Positions 50,049 through 58,468 are shown, counted from the first letter of the stretch. The stretch is 64,000 nt of DNA from Streptomyces sp. NBC_00193 (GCF_026342735.1 NZ_JAPEMM010000001.1:4402001-4466000); one strand, 5' to 3'. The notes: generated by a model from the sequence alone, not told the origin. Made by a program: numbers and translations.

Positions 50049-50062
50049 GTAACGGAGGTTAC
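50049..50062. promoter_or_regulatory. Inverted repeat before P450 gene
   Basis: GTAAC-ggag-GTTAC, 5-bp arms, in the 175-bp divergent gap between the amidohydrolase and P450 genes. AAC and GTT are four bases apart, not two, so it is not a KstR box of the usual form. Confidence 0.35.
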
Positions 50063-50125
50063 GCGGGGCGCGGGCCGAGGGAGTGAGGTGGCTGGACAGT
50101 CGAGCCCCCACGAGAGGTCTGAGCC

Positions 50126-51445
50126 GTGACGACCGAACCCGCAGTGGCAGTGAGTGACGGGGTTCCCGTCGGCCTTCCCGTAGCCGAAGCCGTGGCGGCC
50201 GTGTCCATGGGCACGCCGGAGTACCGCACGTGCCCCTACCCGGTCTACCGATCGCTGCGCGAGCAGGCCCCCGTCTGCAAGCTGACCACGCGCCACGGGG
50301 TGGACACGTATCTCATCACCCGGTACGAGGACGCCCGGCTCGCGCTGGCCGATCCGCGCATCGGCAAGGACATGCACGAGGGCATCGACATCTACCACGC
50401 GGTCTTCGGGGACACCTGCGACGCCCTCGACGACAACCTGATCTTCGCCGACCCCCCTCGGCACACCCGGCTGCGGCACATCGCCCACGAGGCCTTCACC
50501 CCGCGCCACATCAAGCTGCTGCGCCCCCGCATCGAGCAGCTCGCGGGCGAACTGCTCGCCAAGTGCCCGACGGACGCCCCCGTCGACCTGATGACCGCCT
50601 TCGCCCTGCCGCTCCCCGTCATGGTCATCTGCGAGCTGCTCGGCATCGTCGGGGACGAGCGGACCGACGTCCTGAAGTGGTTCGGGCAGGTGACGCGCTC
50701 CCGGTTCAGCAAGGACATGGGCGACGAGCTCGCCGAGGCGGAGCACTGGCTGCGGAACTACTTCCTCGGCCTGGTCGCCCGTAAGCGCGCGGAACCCGCC
50801 GACGACTTCCTCACCGTGCTGATCCGGACGGAGCACGAGGACGGGGCCCTGACCGACGACGAACTCGTCTCGATGATGTGGGTCCTGCTCTTCGCGGGCC
50901 ACAAGACCACCACGTACCAGATCGGCAACGCGGTGTTCTCGCTGCTCGCCCACCCCGAGCAGCTGGCGCTCGTACGGGAGGACCGCGGGCTCCTGCCCCA
51001 GGCGATCGAGGAGCTCGTCCGGTTCGAGTGCTCCGTGGAGACCTCGACGTTCCGCTACGCCCTGGAGGACGTGGAGATCGGGGGAGTGGCCATCCCGCAG
51101 GGATCCCTCGTCCAGATCGCGATCTCCTCCGCCAACCGGGACCCGGAGAAGTTCGCGGAACCGGACACCCTGGACGTGACCCGCAAGGGGCTGCAGAGCA
51201 CCCACCTCGGCTTCGGGCACGGACCCCACTACTGCCTCGGCGCCCCGCTCGCCCGGATGGAGCTGGAGACCGCGCTGACGGCCCTGCTCGACCGGTTCCC
51301 CGAGATGGTCCTGGCGACCCCGGAACCGGGGCACGAGGAGTGGCTCAAGGGGCCCTTCCCGGCCTTCCGCGGGCTGGAGAAGCTGCCCGTCGCCCTGGAC
51401 CCGTCGCGGACGGTCGACGACTGGACGGCGGCCGCCTCCGGCTGA
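50126..51445 (+). CDS. Cytochrome P450 with altered I-helix motif
   Basis: A 439-residue soluble P450. The heme ligand Cys370 lies in FGHGPHYCLGAPLARME, and the K-helix ExxR is EELVR. The I-helix reads FAGHKTT (residues 256-262), with Lys260 where an acidic residue normally sits (AGxE/DTT); this residue helps deliver protons to oxygen, so the mechanism may differ. It would need a ferredoxin, for which the gene at 2296 is a candidate. The GTG start has GAGAGG upstream. The substrate may be a sterol-like or long-chain compound, from context only. Confidence 0.9.
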   Translation: MTTEPAVAVSDGVPVGLPVAEAVAAVSMGTPEYRTCPYPVYRSLREQAPVCKLTTRHGVDTYLITRYEDARLALADPRIGKDMHEGIDIYHAVFGDTCDALDDNLIFADPPRHTRLRHIAHEAFTPRHIKLLRPRIEQLAGELLAKCPTDAPVDLMTAFALPLPVMVICELLGIVGDERTDVLKWFGQVTRSRFSKDMGDELAEAEHWLRNYFLGLVARKRAEPADDFLTVLIRTEHEDGALTDDELVSMMWVLLFAGHKTTTYQIGNAVFSLLAHPEQLALVREDRGLLPQAIEELVRFECSVETSTFRYALEDVEIGGVAIPQGSLVQIAISSANRDPEKFAEPDTLDVTRKGLQSTHLGFGHGPHYCLGAPLARMELETALTALLDRFPEMVLATPEPGHEEWLKGPFPAFRGLEKLPVALDPSRTVDDWTAAASG

Positions 51446-51466
51446 TCCCCGGGCCGCCGCACGACA

Positions 51467-51509
51467 CGCCCGCCCCGCGGACCCTCCGGAAGGATCCGCG
51501 GGGCGGGCG
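51467..51509 (+). terminator. Intrinsic terminator hairpin
   Basis: Perfect 15-bp stem (51467-51481 with 51495-51509), 21 bp after the P450 stop. Confidence 0.75.
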
Positions 51510-51625
51510 CATGCCCGGTTCACGTCCGATTCATGCCCGGTGCGGTCCACGGGACCCAGGGGGCCACGCGGCCTCCGGGCCCTAGTGGCCTCCGGGCCCT
51601 ACGTGATCTCCGTGCCCTCCGAGCC

Positions 51626-52003
51626 CTACGTGGTCTCCGGCGCGTGCGGGGCCCGGAGCGCCGGGTCCACCACCGATTCCCCCCGGGACGCGCGGCGGAT
51701 GCCGTCCGCGAGGTCCTCGACCGGGCCGTCCCGCAGGACCAGGCCGGCCGCGCCGGCGGCGAGGGCGGCCTCCGGCAGGCCCGGATGGGCGGAGCCCGTC
51801 AGCACCAGGATCCGGCATTCCGGATCCTCGGCCAGGAGCTCCGGGACGCGGTCCACCGACTCCGTCAGCGCCACCGCCGGGCGGGCCAGCGGTGAAGCCA
51901 CGACCTCGATGTCCGGCTGGAGTCCGAGGAGGACCGCCAGGGCCGGGTTCGGCGGGTCCAGGAGCACCCGCAGGGATCGGGCAGGGCGCTGGGAAACGGG
52001 CAT
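51626..52003 (-). CDS. Degenerate response-regulator receiver protein
   Basis: A 125-residue protein that follows the receiver-domain fold of NarL-type regulators: SLRVLLDPPNPALAVLLGLQ at the start, RILVLTGSAHPG (conserved Thr) and GAAGLVLRDGPVEDLADGIR at the end. The usual phospho-acceptor Asp strand is not recognisable and the conserved Lys is Arg, so phosphorylation control is unlikely. There is no DNA-binding domain. ATG 52003 was chosen for GGATGAG upstream. It stands between the P450 and the KstR-boxed MaoC operon, and is divergent from the latter. Confidence 0.7.
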   Translation of the reverse strand: MPVSQRPARSLRVLLDPPNPALAVLLGLQPDIEVVASPLARPAVALTESVDRVPELLAEDPECRILVLTGSAHPGLPEAALAAGAAGLVLRDGPVEDLADGIRRASRGESVVDPALRAPHAPETT

Positions 52004-52138
52004 CTCATCCACCCGGCCAGGGTAGGGGCGAAGTATCCCGTACCCGCGCAACGCGCCGCGGACGAACTGAGTCTGACAGATAGTCAGGAGTCTTCCCAAG
52101 TGCTGGGGCGTGCGTTATACATTCCTTCACCGGGCAAC

Positions 52139-52154
52139 CTAGAACGCGTTCTAG
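52139..52154. promoter_or_regulatory. KstR-like operator, perfect palindrome
   Basis: CTAGAACGCGTTCTAG is a 16-bp perfect palindrome; its inner 14 bp (52140-52153) match TnnAACnnGTTnnA fully. It lies 146 bp upstream of the MaoC start and also upstream of the divergent receiver-like gene. Confidence 0.75.
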
Positions 52155-52299
52155 AGTGCCGGGTCCCGCATACGACCTCGGTGCGGCCGACGGTGCGGAC
52201 GGCCGCGCCGAGGTCTTCCAAGGCACCGCGCTTGCACAGCCGGTGCTTCACAGCAGGTGCCCCGAAGACGGTGTTTCCAACACAGGGAGCAGCACGCCC

Positions 52300-53172
52300 A
52301 TGCCGATCGATGCCGCCAAGGCCCTCGCCGCCGAACCCCGCAAGGGGAACATCGCCTGGGACCACAAGGACATCCAGCTCTACCACCTCGGACTCGGCGC
52401 GGGGACCTCCCCGAACAACCCCGGGGCCGCCACCGACCCCGACGAGCTGCGCTACACCCTGGAGTCCAAGCTCCACGTGCTCCCCAGCTTCGCGACGGTC
52501 GCCGGCGCCGGCATGGCCATGATGGGCGGCCTCGCCGCACCCGGCATCGAGGTCAACCTCGCCAACGTGCTGCACGGCAGCCAGTCCATCGAGCTGCACC
52601 GGCCCATCCCGGTCAAGGGTGAGGCCGCCTCCACGGCCACGGTGGCCGCGGTGTACGACAAGGGCAAGGCGGCGGTGATCGTCCTGCGCACCGAGGTCGC
52701 GGACGCCGACGGGCCCCTGTGGACCTCCGACGCGTCGATCTTCGTACGCGGTGAGGGCGGCTTCGGCGGCGACCGCGGCCCCTCCGTCAAGGCCGAGCAG
52801 CCCGAGCGGGCGCCCGACCGGGTGGAGGAGCGCAAGATCCGCGAGGAGCAGGCGCTGCTGTACCGCCTCTCCGGAGACTGGAACCCGCTCCACGCGGACC
52901 CCGAGTTCGCCAAGATGGCCGGCTTCGACCAGCCGATCCTGCACGGCCTGTGCTCGTACGGGATGACCCTGAAGGCCGTGGTCGACACCGTCCTGGACGG
53001 CGACGTGTCCCGCGTCCGCGCCTACCGCACCCGCTTCGCCGGGATCGTCTTCCCCGGCGAGACCCTGCGGATCCGGATGTGGCAGGAGCCCGGCCGCGTC
53101 CTCGTCACGGTGAGCGCCGCCGACCGGGACGACGCCCCGGTCCTCGCCGACACCGTCGTCGAACACGGCTGA
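52300..53172 (+). CDS. MFP2-type (MaoC) enoyl-CoA hydratase
   Basis: A 290-residue double-hotdog enoyl-CoA hydratase 2, closely like the hydratase part of peroxisomal MFP2 (HSD17B4) and mycobacterial hydratases of cholesterol side-chain breakdown. Conserved features include LPSFATVAGAGMAMMGGL, NLANVLHGSQSIELHRPIPV, GEGGFGG, and the catalytic hydratase-2 motif RLSGDWNPLHADPEFAKMAG followed by DQPILHGLC. It would add water to the trans-2-enoyl-CoA to give the (3R)-hydroxy form. ATG 52300 follows GGGAG. It is the first gene of an operon with the zinc dehydrogenase and SDR genes and carries a KstR-like box upstream. Confidence 0.92.
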   Translation: MPIDAAKALAAEPRKGNIAWDHKDIQLYHLGLGAGTSPNNPGAATDPDELRYTLESKLHVLPSFATVAGAGMAMMGGLAAPGIEVNLANVLHGSQSIELHRPIPVKGEAASTATVAAVYDKGKAAVIVLRTEVADADGPLWTSDASIFVRGEGGFGGDRGPSVKAEQPERAPDRVEERKIREEQALLYRLSGDWNPLHADPEFAKMAGFDQPILHGLCSYGMTLKAVVDTVLDGDVSRVRAYRTRFAGIVFPGETLRIRMWQEPGRVLVTVSAADRDDAPVLADTVVEHG

Positions 53173-53250
53173 GCGGACGCAGCAGCCGAAGCCCGCAGCC
53201 GAAGCCCGCGAGATACCCCGCAGCCGCAGACATACAGAAGGAGCCGCACC

Positions 53251-54327
53251 GTGCGCGCAGCACTCCAGAGCGAGATAGGCCAGGACAAGCTCGAAGTCGT
53301 CGAGGACATGCAGGCCGTGGGCTTCGGCCCCGGCAAGGTCAAGATCCGCATCAAGGCCACCGGCCTGTGCCACTCCGACCTCTCCGCGATGAGCGGCGTC
53401 CTCCCGCAGCCCGCCCCCTTCATCCCGGGCCACGAGGGCTCCGGCGTGATCACCGACGTCGGCGACGGGGTCACCAGCCACAAGATCGGTGACCGGGTCC
53501 TGGTCTGCTGGCTCCCGCCCTGCGGGCACTGTCCCTCCTGCAAGCGCGGCCAGGGCCACCTGTGCCTGGAGGCCTTCGGTAACGTGGCCACCCCCAACTT
53601 CCAGCGCGGCGACAGCAGCATCTTCGGCTTCGCGGGCACCGGCACCTTCGCCGAGGAGATGGTGGTCCCGGCGGGCTGCGCCGTCCCCATCCCCGACGAC
53701 GTGCCCTTCGACATCGCCGCCCTCATCGGCTGCGGAGTCACCACCGGCCTCGGCGCCGCCATCAACACCGCCAAGGTGGAGGCCGGTTCCTCGGTCGCCG
53801 TCATCGGCTGCGGCGGCGTCGGCATCTCCGTCATCCAGGGCGCCAAGGTGCAGGGCGCGGCCCAGATCATCGCCGTCGACCCGGTCGCCTCCCGGCGCGA
53901 GGCCGCGCTGCGCTTCGGCGCCACCGAGGCGGTCTCCCCGGAGGAGTTCGCCGACGCCAAGAACCGGATCACCGCGGGCGAGGGCTTCGACTACGTCTTC
54001 GAGGTCGTCGGCAAGTCCGCGACCACCAAGACCGCCTACGACATGACCCGCCGCGGCGGCTCCGTCGTCGTGGTCGGCGCCGGCGCGCTCGACGACAACT
54101 ACTCGATCAACATGTTCTCCCTCTTCTTCGACGAGAAGAAGATCCTGCCGTCGATGTACGGCGGCGGCGACGTGCTCCGCTCCTACGAGCGCACCATCGC
54201 GCTGTGGCGGGCCGGCCGGGTGGACCTGGCGGGCCTGATCACGCACCGCGTGCAGCTCGCCGAGATCAACGACGCGCTCGACCAGATGCGTACGGGCGTG
54301 GCCCTGCGCACCTGCATCGAACTCTGA
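53251..54327 (+). CDS. Zinc-dependent alcohol dehydrogenase
   Basis: A 358-residue medium-chain dehydrogenase. The catalytic-zinc ligands are in TGLCHSDLSA and PGHEGSG; the structural-zinc cysteines are in CGHCPSCKRGQGHLC; the Rossmann part has VAVIGCGGVGISVIQGAK. It is nearest to class III/AdhD-like bacterial enzymes. It would oxidise a primary alcohol, for example the P450 product, to the aldehyde that the enzyme at 818 could then oxidise. The GTG start is 79 bp after the hydratase stop; the gap to the SDR gene is 24 bp. Confidence 0.92.
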   Translation: MRAALQSEIGQDKLEVVEDMQAVGFGPGKVKIRIKATGLCHSDLSAMSGVLPQPAPFIPGHEGSGVITDVGDGVTSHKIGDRVLVCWLPPCGHCPSCKRGQGHLCLEAFGNVATPNFQRGDSSIFGFAGTGTFAEEMVVPAGCAVPIPDDVPFDIAALIGCGVTTGLGAAINTAKVEAGSSVAVIGCGGVGISVIQGAKVQGAAQIIAVDPVASRREAALRFGATEAVSPEEFADAKNRITAGEGFDYVFEVVGKSATTKTAYDMTRRGGSVVVVGAGALDDNYSINMFSLFFDEKKILPSMYGGGDVLRSYERTIALWRAGRVDLAGLITHRVQLAEINDALDQMRTGVALRTCIEL

Positions 54328-54351
54328 CCCGTTTCGAGAGGAACCGTACGG

Positions 54352-55296
54352 ATGTCACTGCCACTTGAGGGACTCGTCGCCATCGTCACCGGGGCGGGCC
54401 GCGGCCTCGGCCGGTCCGAGGCGATCGAACTCGCCCGGCTCGGCGCGAGCGTGGTCGTCAACGACTTCGGGCAGCCCGGCCGCGACGGCTCCGGCGAGGC
54501 CTCGGCCGCACCGGCGGAGGAGGTCGCGGCGGAGATACGCGCCGCGGGCGGACAGGCGGTGGCGCACCTGGGCGACGTGGCCGACTTCGAGCAGGCGCGC
54601 GAGCTGGTCGAGCTGGCGGTGAACAGCTTCGGCAAGCTCGACATCCTGGTCAACAACGCGGGCATCCTGCGCGACCGGATGGTCTTCTCGATGTCGGAGT
54701 CGGAGTGGGACTCGGTCATCCGGGTCCACCTCAAGGGCCACTTCAACACGACCCACTTCGCCTCCGTGCACTGGCGCGAACGCTCCAAGGCGGCCGGCGG
54801 GCCGGTCTACGGCCGGATCATCAACACCTCCTCCGAGGCCTTCCTCGGCGGCTCGGCCGGCCAGCCCAACTACGCGGCGGCCAAGGGCGGCATCGTGGGC
54901 CTGACCACGTCCACCGCCCTGGCCCTGGCCAAGTACGGGGTGACGGCCAACGCCATCTGCCCGCGCGCCCGTACCCGCATGACGGAGGACGTCTTCGCGG
55001 GCTTCCAGGTCCCGGAGGAGGGCAAGCTCGACGCCCTCGCCCCCGAGCACGTCTCCCCGCTGGTCGGCTACCTGGCCTCCCCGGCCTCCGCGAAGGCCAA
55101 CGGGCAGCTGTTCGTCGTCCACGGCGGCATCGTGGTCGTCATGGAACGCCCGAAGGTGGCGGCGAAGTTCGACACCACCAAGGAGTCCTTCTCCTACGAG
55201 GAACTCGACGGGCTCCTCACCCCGCACTACGACTCCCGCCCCGCGAACGAAACCTTCGCGGCGGCGGAGGTCCTCGGCCTCAAGCACGACGGCTGA
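54352..55296 (+). CDS. MFP2-type short-chain dehydrogenase
   Basis: A 314-residue SDR closely like the (3R)-hydroxyacyl-CoA dehydrogenase part of MFP2 (HSD17B4). The cofactor motif is VTGAGRGLGRSEAIELARLG, then VVVNDFGQPG, NNAGILRDRMVFSMSESEWD, GRIINTSSEAF, and the catalytic YAAAK (Tyr/Lys). The extended tail (KFDTTKESFSYEELDGLLTP) and the RTRMTEDV loop are also MFP2-like. In animals this part is fused to the MaoC hydratase; here they are separate genes in one operon. It would oxidise the hydroxyacyl-CoA to the keto form that the SCPx thiolase cleaves. Confidence 0.92.
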   Translation: MSLPLEGLVAIVTGAGRGLGRSEAIELARLGASVVVNDFGQPGRDGSGEASAAPAEEVAAEIRAAGGQAVAHLGDVADFEQARELVELAVNSFGKLDILVNNAGILRDRMVFSMSESEWDSVIRVHLKGHFNTTHFASVHWRERSKAAGGPVYGRIINTSSEAFLGGSAGQPNYAAAKGGIVGLTTSTALALAKYGVTANAICPRARTRMTEDVFAGFQVPEEGKLDALAPEHVSPLVGYLASPASAKANGQLFVVHGGIVVVMERPKVAAKFDTTKESFSYEELDGLLTPHYDSRPANETFAAAEVLGLKHDG

Positions 55297-55311
55297 CCTG
55301 TACGAGCACCC

Positions 55312-55353
55312 CCGGTGGGGGCGGCGGACCCCCGGGCCCTCCGCCCCCACCGG
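55312..55353 (+). terminator. Intrinsic terminator hairpin
   Basis: Perfect 13-bp stem (55312-55324 with 55341-55353) after the SDR gene; between convergent genes, so it may serve the HAD gene too. Confidence 0.7.
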
Positions 55354-55378
55354 CTTGCCCGGACGGCCCTCACCGCAT

Positions 55379-56008
55379 TCACCGCGCGAGGGCGAAGGCC
55401 AATGGCTCGTGCAGGTCGGCCGGCTCCCGAAAGTGCACGCCGGTCATGCCCAGCGCGACGGCTGCCTCGATGTTCTCCAGCCGGTCGTCGATGAACAGGC
55501 AACGCTCCACAGCGGCACCCGCCCGACTGGCCGCGATCTCGTAGATCTCCCGGTCGGGTTTGGCCACGCCCACCCGGGCGCTGCTGACCACGTGATCGGC
55601 GAGGTCCGTCAGCCCCAGCGTTTCCAGGTCGTCCTCCAGGTCGAGGGTCGCGTTGGTGACCAGGACCAGCGGCGTCCCCGACGCCCTGACCCGGCGCAGC
55701 ATCGCCACCACCGTCCCGTCGGCCGAGAACGGCGACCCGGCGAAGGCCCGGGCCAGTTCGTCCGCGCGGGCCGGGGACAGCCTGTCGTCCTTCGCGAGCT
55801 CGGCCGCGACCGCGTGGACCCACTGCTCCGGAGTGGTGTGCCCGAGCAGCAGCGGCCCGTCCAGGGCGGGAGCGAAGGCGATGGCCGAGGTCGTGCCCCG
55901 GGGGAGGCCGGCCGAGGCCTCCAGCGCGGTCACATGGGCCGTGTCGTAGAAGCGGATCACGTTGTCGAGGTCGCAGAGGACCGCGTCGTAGGGCTTGGAG
56001 TTCGTCAC
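55379..56008 (-). CDS. HAD-superfamily phosphatase
   Basis: A 209-residue HAD hydrolase. Motif I is CDLDNVI (nucleophile and acid Asp), motif II VTNAT, motif III Lys in GVAKPDREIY, and motif IV FIDDRLENIEAA. The cap is a small helical subclass I cap (about residues 20-95). The GTG start lies 38 bp from the 3' end of the next minus-strand gene, so they may be cotranscribed. The substrate is unknown. Confidence 0.9.
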   Translation of the reverse strand: MTNSKPYDAVLCDLDNVIRFYDTAHVTALEASAGLPRGTTSAIAFAPALDGPLLLGHTTPEQWVHAVAAELAKDDRLSPARADELARAFAGSPFSADGTVVAMLRRVRASGTPLVLVTNATLDLEDDLETLGLTDLADHVVSSARVGVAKPDREIYEIAASRAGAAVERCLFIDDRLENIEAAVALGMTGVHFREPADLHEPLAFALAR

Positions 56009-56045
56009 CGGGCCTGGATAGCAGATGCCCGGAAGCGGGAGCCGC

Positions 56046-57176
56046 TCACCCCAGCGGGGCCTGCTGCAAGGGGACCGGGCGGGCGGGGGCCGGCGGGAGC
56101 GGGATGGGGTCCAGGCGGATCGGCGGCGGTGGGGAGACCGGGATGTTCATCCCGAGGAGGCCGCACGGCACTTCGGGGGTGGAGTACGGGAGGTGCAGGC
56201 GGCCCTCCTGGGTCCAGCGGCCCGTTCCGCCGAGCCAGCCGGCCGGTGCGCCGAGCCGGAACACGTGCCGGTCGGCGGGGCGCCACAGGGCCAGCCCGGC
56301 CACGGAACCGCCGTAACCGTCGCCGGCCTCGTCCACCCGCAGCGCCACCCCGCAGCTCTCCGGCATCAGCACCTGCCCCGGCTGCACCGCGAACGGCGTC
56401 GCCGTCGCCCCGACGGCCCGCAGGCACTCCGGGAACCGCACCGGGCGGGCGCTGCCCAGCACCCCCCAGCCGAGCCGGGGTTCGCCCGGCGCGTCCGAAC
56501 GGATCAGCAGCAGCCCGCTGTCGGTGTCGGCCAGCAGCAGCCGGTCGTTGCTGGCCTCCGCGATCTGGAGCAGCGGTGACACCTCCCCGGCCCGCCGCAG
56601 GTCCACGGCCACGGCCTTGGTCACCGGCCCGTCGGGGCCGTCCAGTTCGCGGTCCAGGGCCAGCAGCCGACCCGTGCGGTCCAGCCAGACCCCGCCCGAA
56701 CAGCGCCCCGTGATCCGGGCGACCCGCTCCGGCCCGAAGGGGACCCCGGCCACCTGCCACACCGTGGTCGAGGCGGCCCCCACGGCCAGGGCGAAGGCCC
56801 CGTGCCCGTCGGGGGACGGGGGCAGCAGGGTGACCCGTACGCCCTCGGCCGCCGGGATCGCGCCGAGCTGCAGCTCCCCGGTCCGGGGCCCGGCGCCCGC
56901 TTCGCCGCCGCCCGTCGGGTACAGCAGCGCGAAGGCGTGCCGCTCCGCGACCCGCCGGTGGATCAGCACCCGCCCGTCGGTCAGCGGCAGCACCTCGCTG
57001 GCGGCGTCCTCGGGCTGGGCGAGGGGCAGGGGCACCGCGTACGGCTCGGGACCGGTCAGCGTCCAGCGCTCCGGATAGCGCGCTTCGCCGTCCCCGGCGA
57101 GCCGGGCGGCGTAGGACCCGTCCGCGGCGATGGTGAACGGGGTCGCGCTGGTCTTCTCGATGGCACAGGCAGTCAT
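56046..57176 (-). CDS. Hypothetical propeller-like protein
   Basis: A 376-residue soluble protein without a signal peptide. The sequence is a series of short strand pairs with GxW/DR-type turns (GRCSGGVWLDRTGRLLALDR; EASNDRLLLADTDSGLLLIR; GRWTQEGRLHLPYS), like a beta-propeller. The C-terminal 35 residues are Pro-rich (SPPPPIRLDPIPLPPAP). ATG 57176 has GGAGG nine bases away. Its start region is divergent from the iron-box promoter by only about 160 bp, so iron control of both directions is possible. No family name is known to me. Confidence 0.72.
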   Translation of the reverse strand: MTACAIEKTSATPFTIAADGSYAARLAGDGEARYPERWTLTGPEPYAVPLPLAQPEDAASEVLPLTDGRVLIHRRVAERHAFALLYPTGGGEAGAGPRTGELQLGAIPAAEGVRVTLLPPSPDGHGAFALAVGAASTTVWQVAGVPFGPERVARITGRCSGGVWLDRTGRLLALDRELDGPDGPVTKAVAVDLRRAGEVSPLLQIAEASNDRLLLADTDSGLLLIRSDAPGEPRLGWGVLGSARPVRFPECLRAVGATATPFAVQPGQVLMPESCGVALRVDEAGDGYGGSVAGLALWRPADRHVFRLGAPAGWLGGTGRWTQEGRLHLPYSTPEVPCGLLGMNIPVSPPPPIRLDPIPLPPAPARPVPLQQAPLG

Positions 57177-57333
57177 CGGCGGATACCTCCGCCGAGGAAC
57201 GTAGTGATCGCGCTTCCCTCCGGACAACGCGACAATCCCCGCTTCACACATACGGGTGGCGGGGCGGCGATTCGGCTGTGGAGGAGGAGGCGATTGTGCT
57301 GTGCGATATCAGGGCGTTTAGGGTGAGGAGCCT

Positions 57334-57351
57334 GGTTAGGTACACCTAACC
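57334..57351. promoter_or_regulatory. DmdR/IdeR-type iron box
   Basis: GGTTAGGTACACCTAACC is a perfect 18-bp palindrome matching the actinobacterial iron-box consensus bound by DmdR1/IdeR with Fe2+. It lies 56 bp upstream of the siderophore-binding protein gene, in the divergent gap. Confidence 0.85.
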
Positions 57352-57406
57352 GGCTTTTTCTGATCTTTTGGTGTTTCGCCCGCTCCCCACCCTCAGGAGA
57401 CGCTCC

Positions 57407-58468
57407 ATGTCCCTCCGACGCCGCACGCCCCGAGGTGGCTCCCTCGCCGCCGTCGCCCTGGCCGCTGCCGCCGCACTCGTCCTCACCGCCTGCGGAGGCC
57501 AGGACGACAAGGCCGCGAAGCCCGGCAAGGAGGCCCCGGCCGGAGGCACCGAGAAGAAGGCCGCCGCCCAGGGCGGCAAGGACTTCTCCGACGCGGCGAA
57601 GAAGACGGCGGCCTTCGGGACCACCGCGGCGGCCGGGCAGTTCCCGCGCACGGTCACCCACGCCATGGGCTCCACCGAGATCGGGGCCGCGCCCAAGCGG
57701 GTCGTCGTCCTCGACGTCGGCGAGCTCGACAACGTGGTCTCGCTGGGCATGCAGCCCGTCGGCTACGCGCCCACCGAGGGTGACGAGGGCATCCCCGGCT
57801 ACCTCAAGAAGGACGCCGGCGAGCCCAAGTCCGTCGGCACCATCAACAACCTCAACCTCGAAGCGATCAACGCCCTCAAGCCCGACCTGATCCTCGGCAG
57901 CCAGCTCCGCTCCGCGGACAAGTACGACGCGCTCTCGAAGATCGCCCCGACCGTCTTCTCCATCCGCCCCGGCTTCCCGTGGAAGGAGAACTACCTCCTC
58001 AACGCCGCCGCCCTCGACAAGACCGCCGAGGCCAAGGCCAAGCTCGACGCCTACCAGGCCAAGGCGGCGAAGCTCGGCGCGGACCTCGGCGAGAAGAAGC
58101 CGACCGTCACGATGCTGCGCTACATGCCGGGCAAGACCCGGCTCTACGCCGGCGCCTCCTTCATCGGCACGATCCTGAAGGACTCCGGCATCCCGCGCCC
58201 GCAGAACCAGCAGGTCGAGGACCTCGCGGTGGAGATCAGCCCGGAGCGCATGGACGAGGCCGCCGCCGACTGGATCTTCACCGGCGTCTACGGGGCCAAG
58301 GACAAGACCAAGCGCGACTCCGCAGAGGACAACCCGCTGTGGAAGGGCCTGGAGGCCGTGAAGCAGGGGCAGGCCAAGGACGTCCCGGACGAGACCTGGT
58401 ACCTGGGCCTCGGCGTGACCGCCGCCGACAAGGTCCTCGACGACCTGCGCACCTTCCTGGTCAAGTAA
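57407..58468 (+). CDS. Iron-siderophore ABC transporter binding lipoprotein
   Basis: A 353-residue exported lipoprotein. The signal ends ALVLTACGG with the likely lipidated Cys at residue 29, followed by an Ala/Lys/Gly-rich spacer. The periplasmic-binding-protein fold of the FhuD/FecB type shows as KRVVVLDVGELDNVVSLGMQ, INALKPDLILGSQLRS and APTVFSIRPGFPWKENYL, with YLGLGVTAADKVLDDLRTFL at the end. ATG 57407 follows AGGAG. No permease or ATPase gene lies in the window, so it works with transport genes elsewhere. An iron box upstream indicates induction in low iron. Confidence 0.93.
   Translation: MSLRRRTPRGGSLAAVALAAAAALVLTACGGQDDKAAKPGKEAPAGGTEKKAAAQGGKDFSDAAKKTAAFGTTAAAGQFPRTVTHAMGSTEIGAAPKRVVVLDVGELDNVVSLGMQPVGYAPTEGDEGIPGYLKKDAGEPKSVGTINNLNLEAINALKPDLILGSQLRSADKYDALSKIAPTVFSIRPGFPWKENYLLNAAALDKTAEAKAKLDAYQAKAAKLGADLGEKKPTVTMLRYMPGKTRLYAGASFIGTILKDSGIPRPQNQQVEDLAVEISPERMDEAAADWIFTGVYGAKDKTKRDSAEDNPLWKGLEAVKQGQAKDVPDETWYLGLGVTAADKVLDDLRTFLVK

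Noticed and set aside
50049..50062. AAC-ggag-GTT before the P450 gene considered as a KstR box
   Set aside because: The spacer is four bases, not two. The P450 gene may still be controlled with the others through an unseen site.
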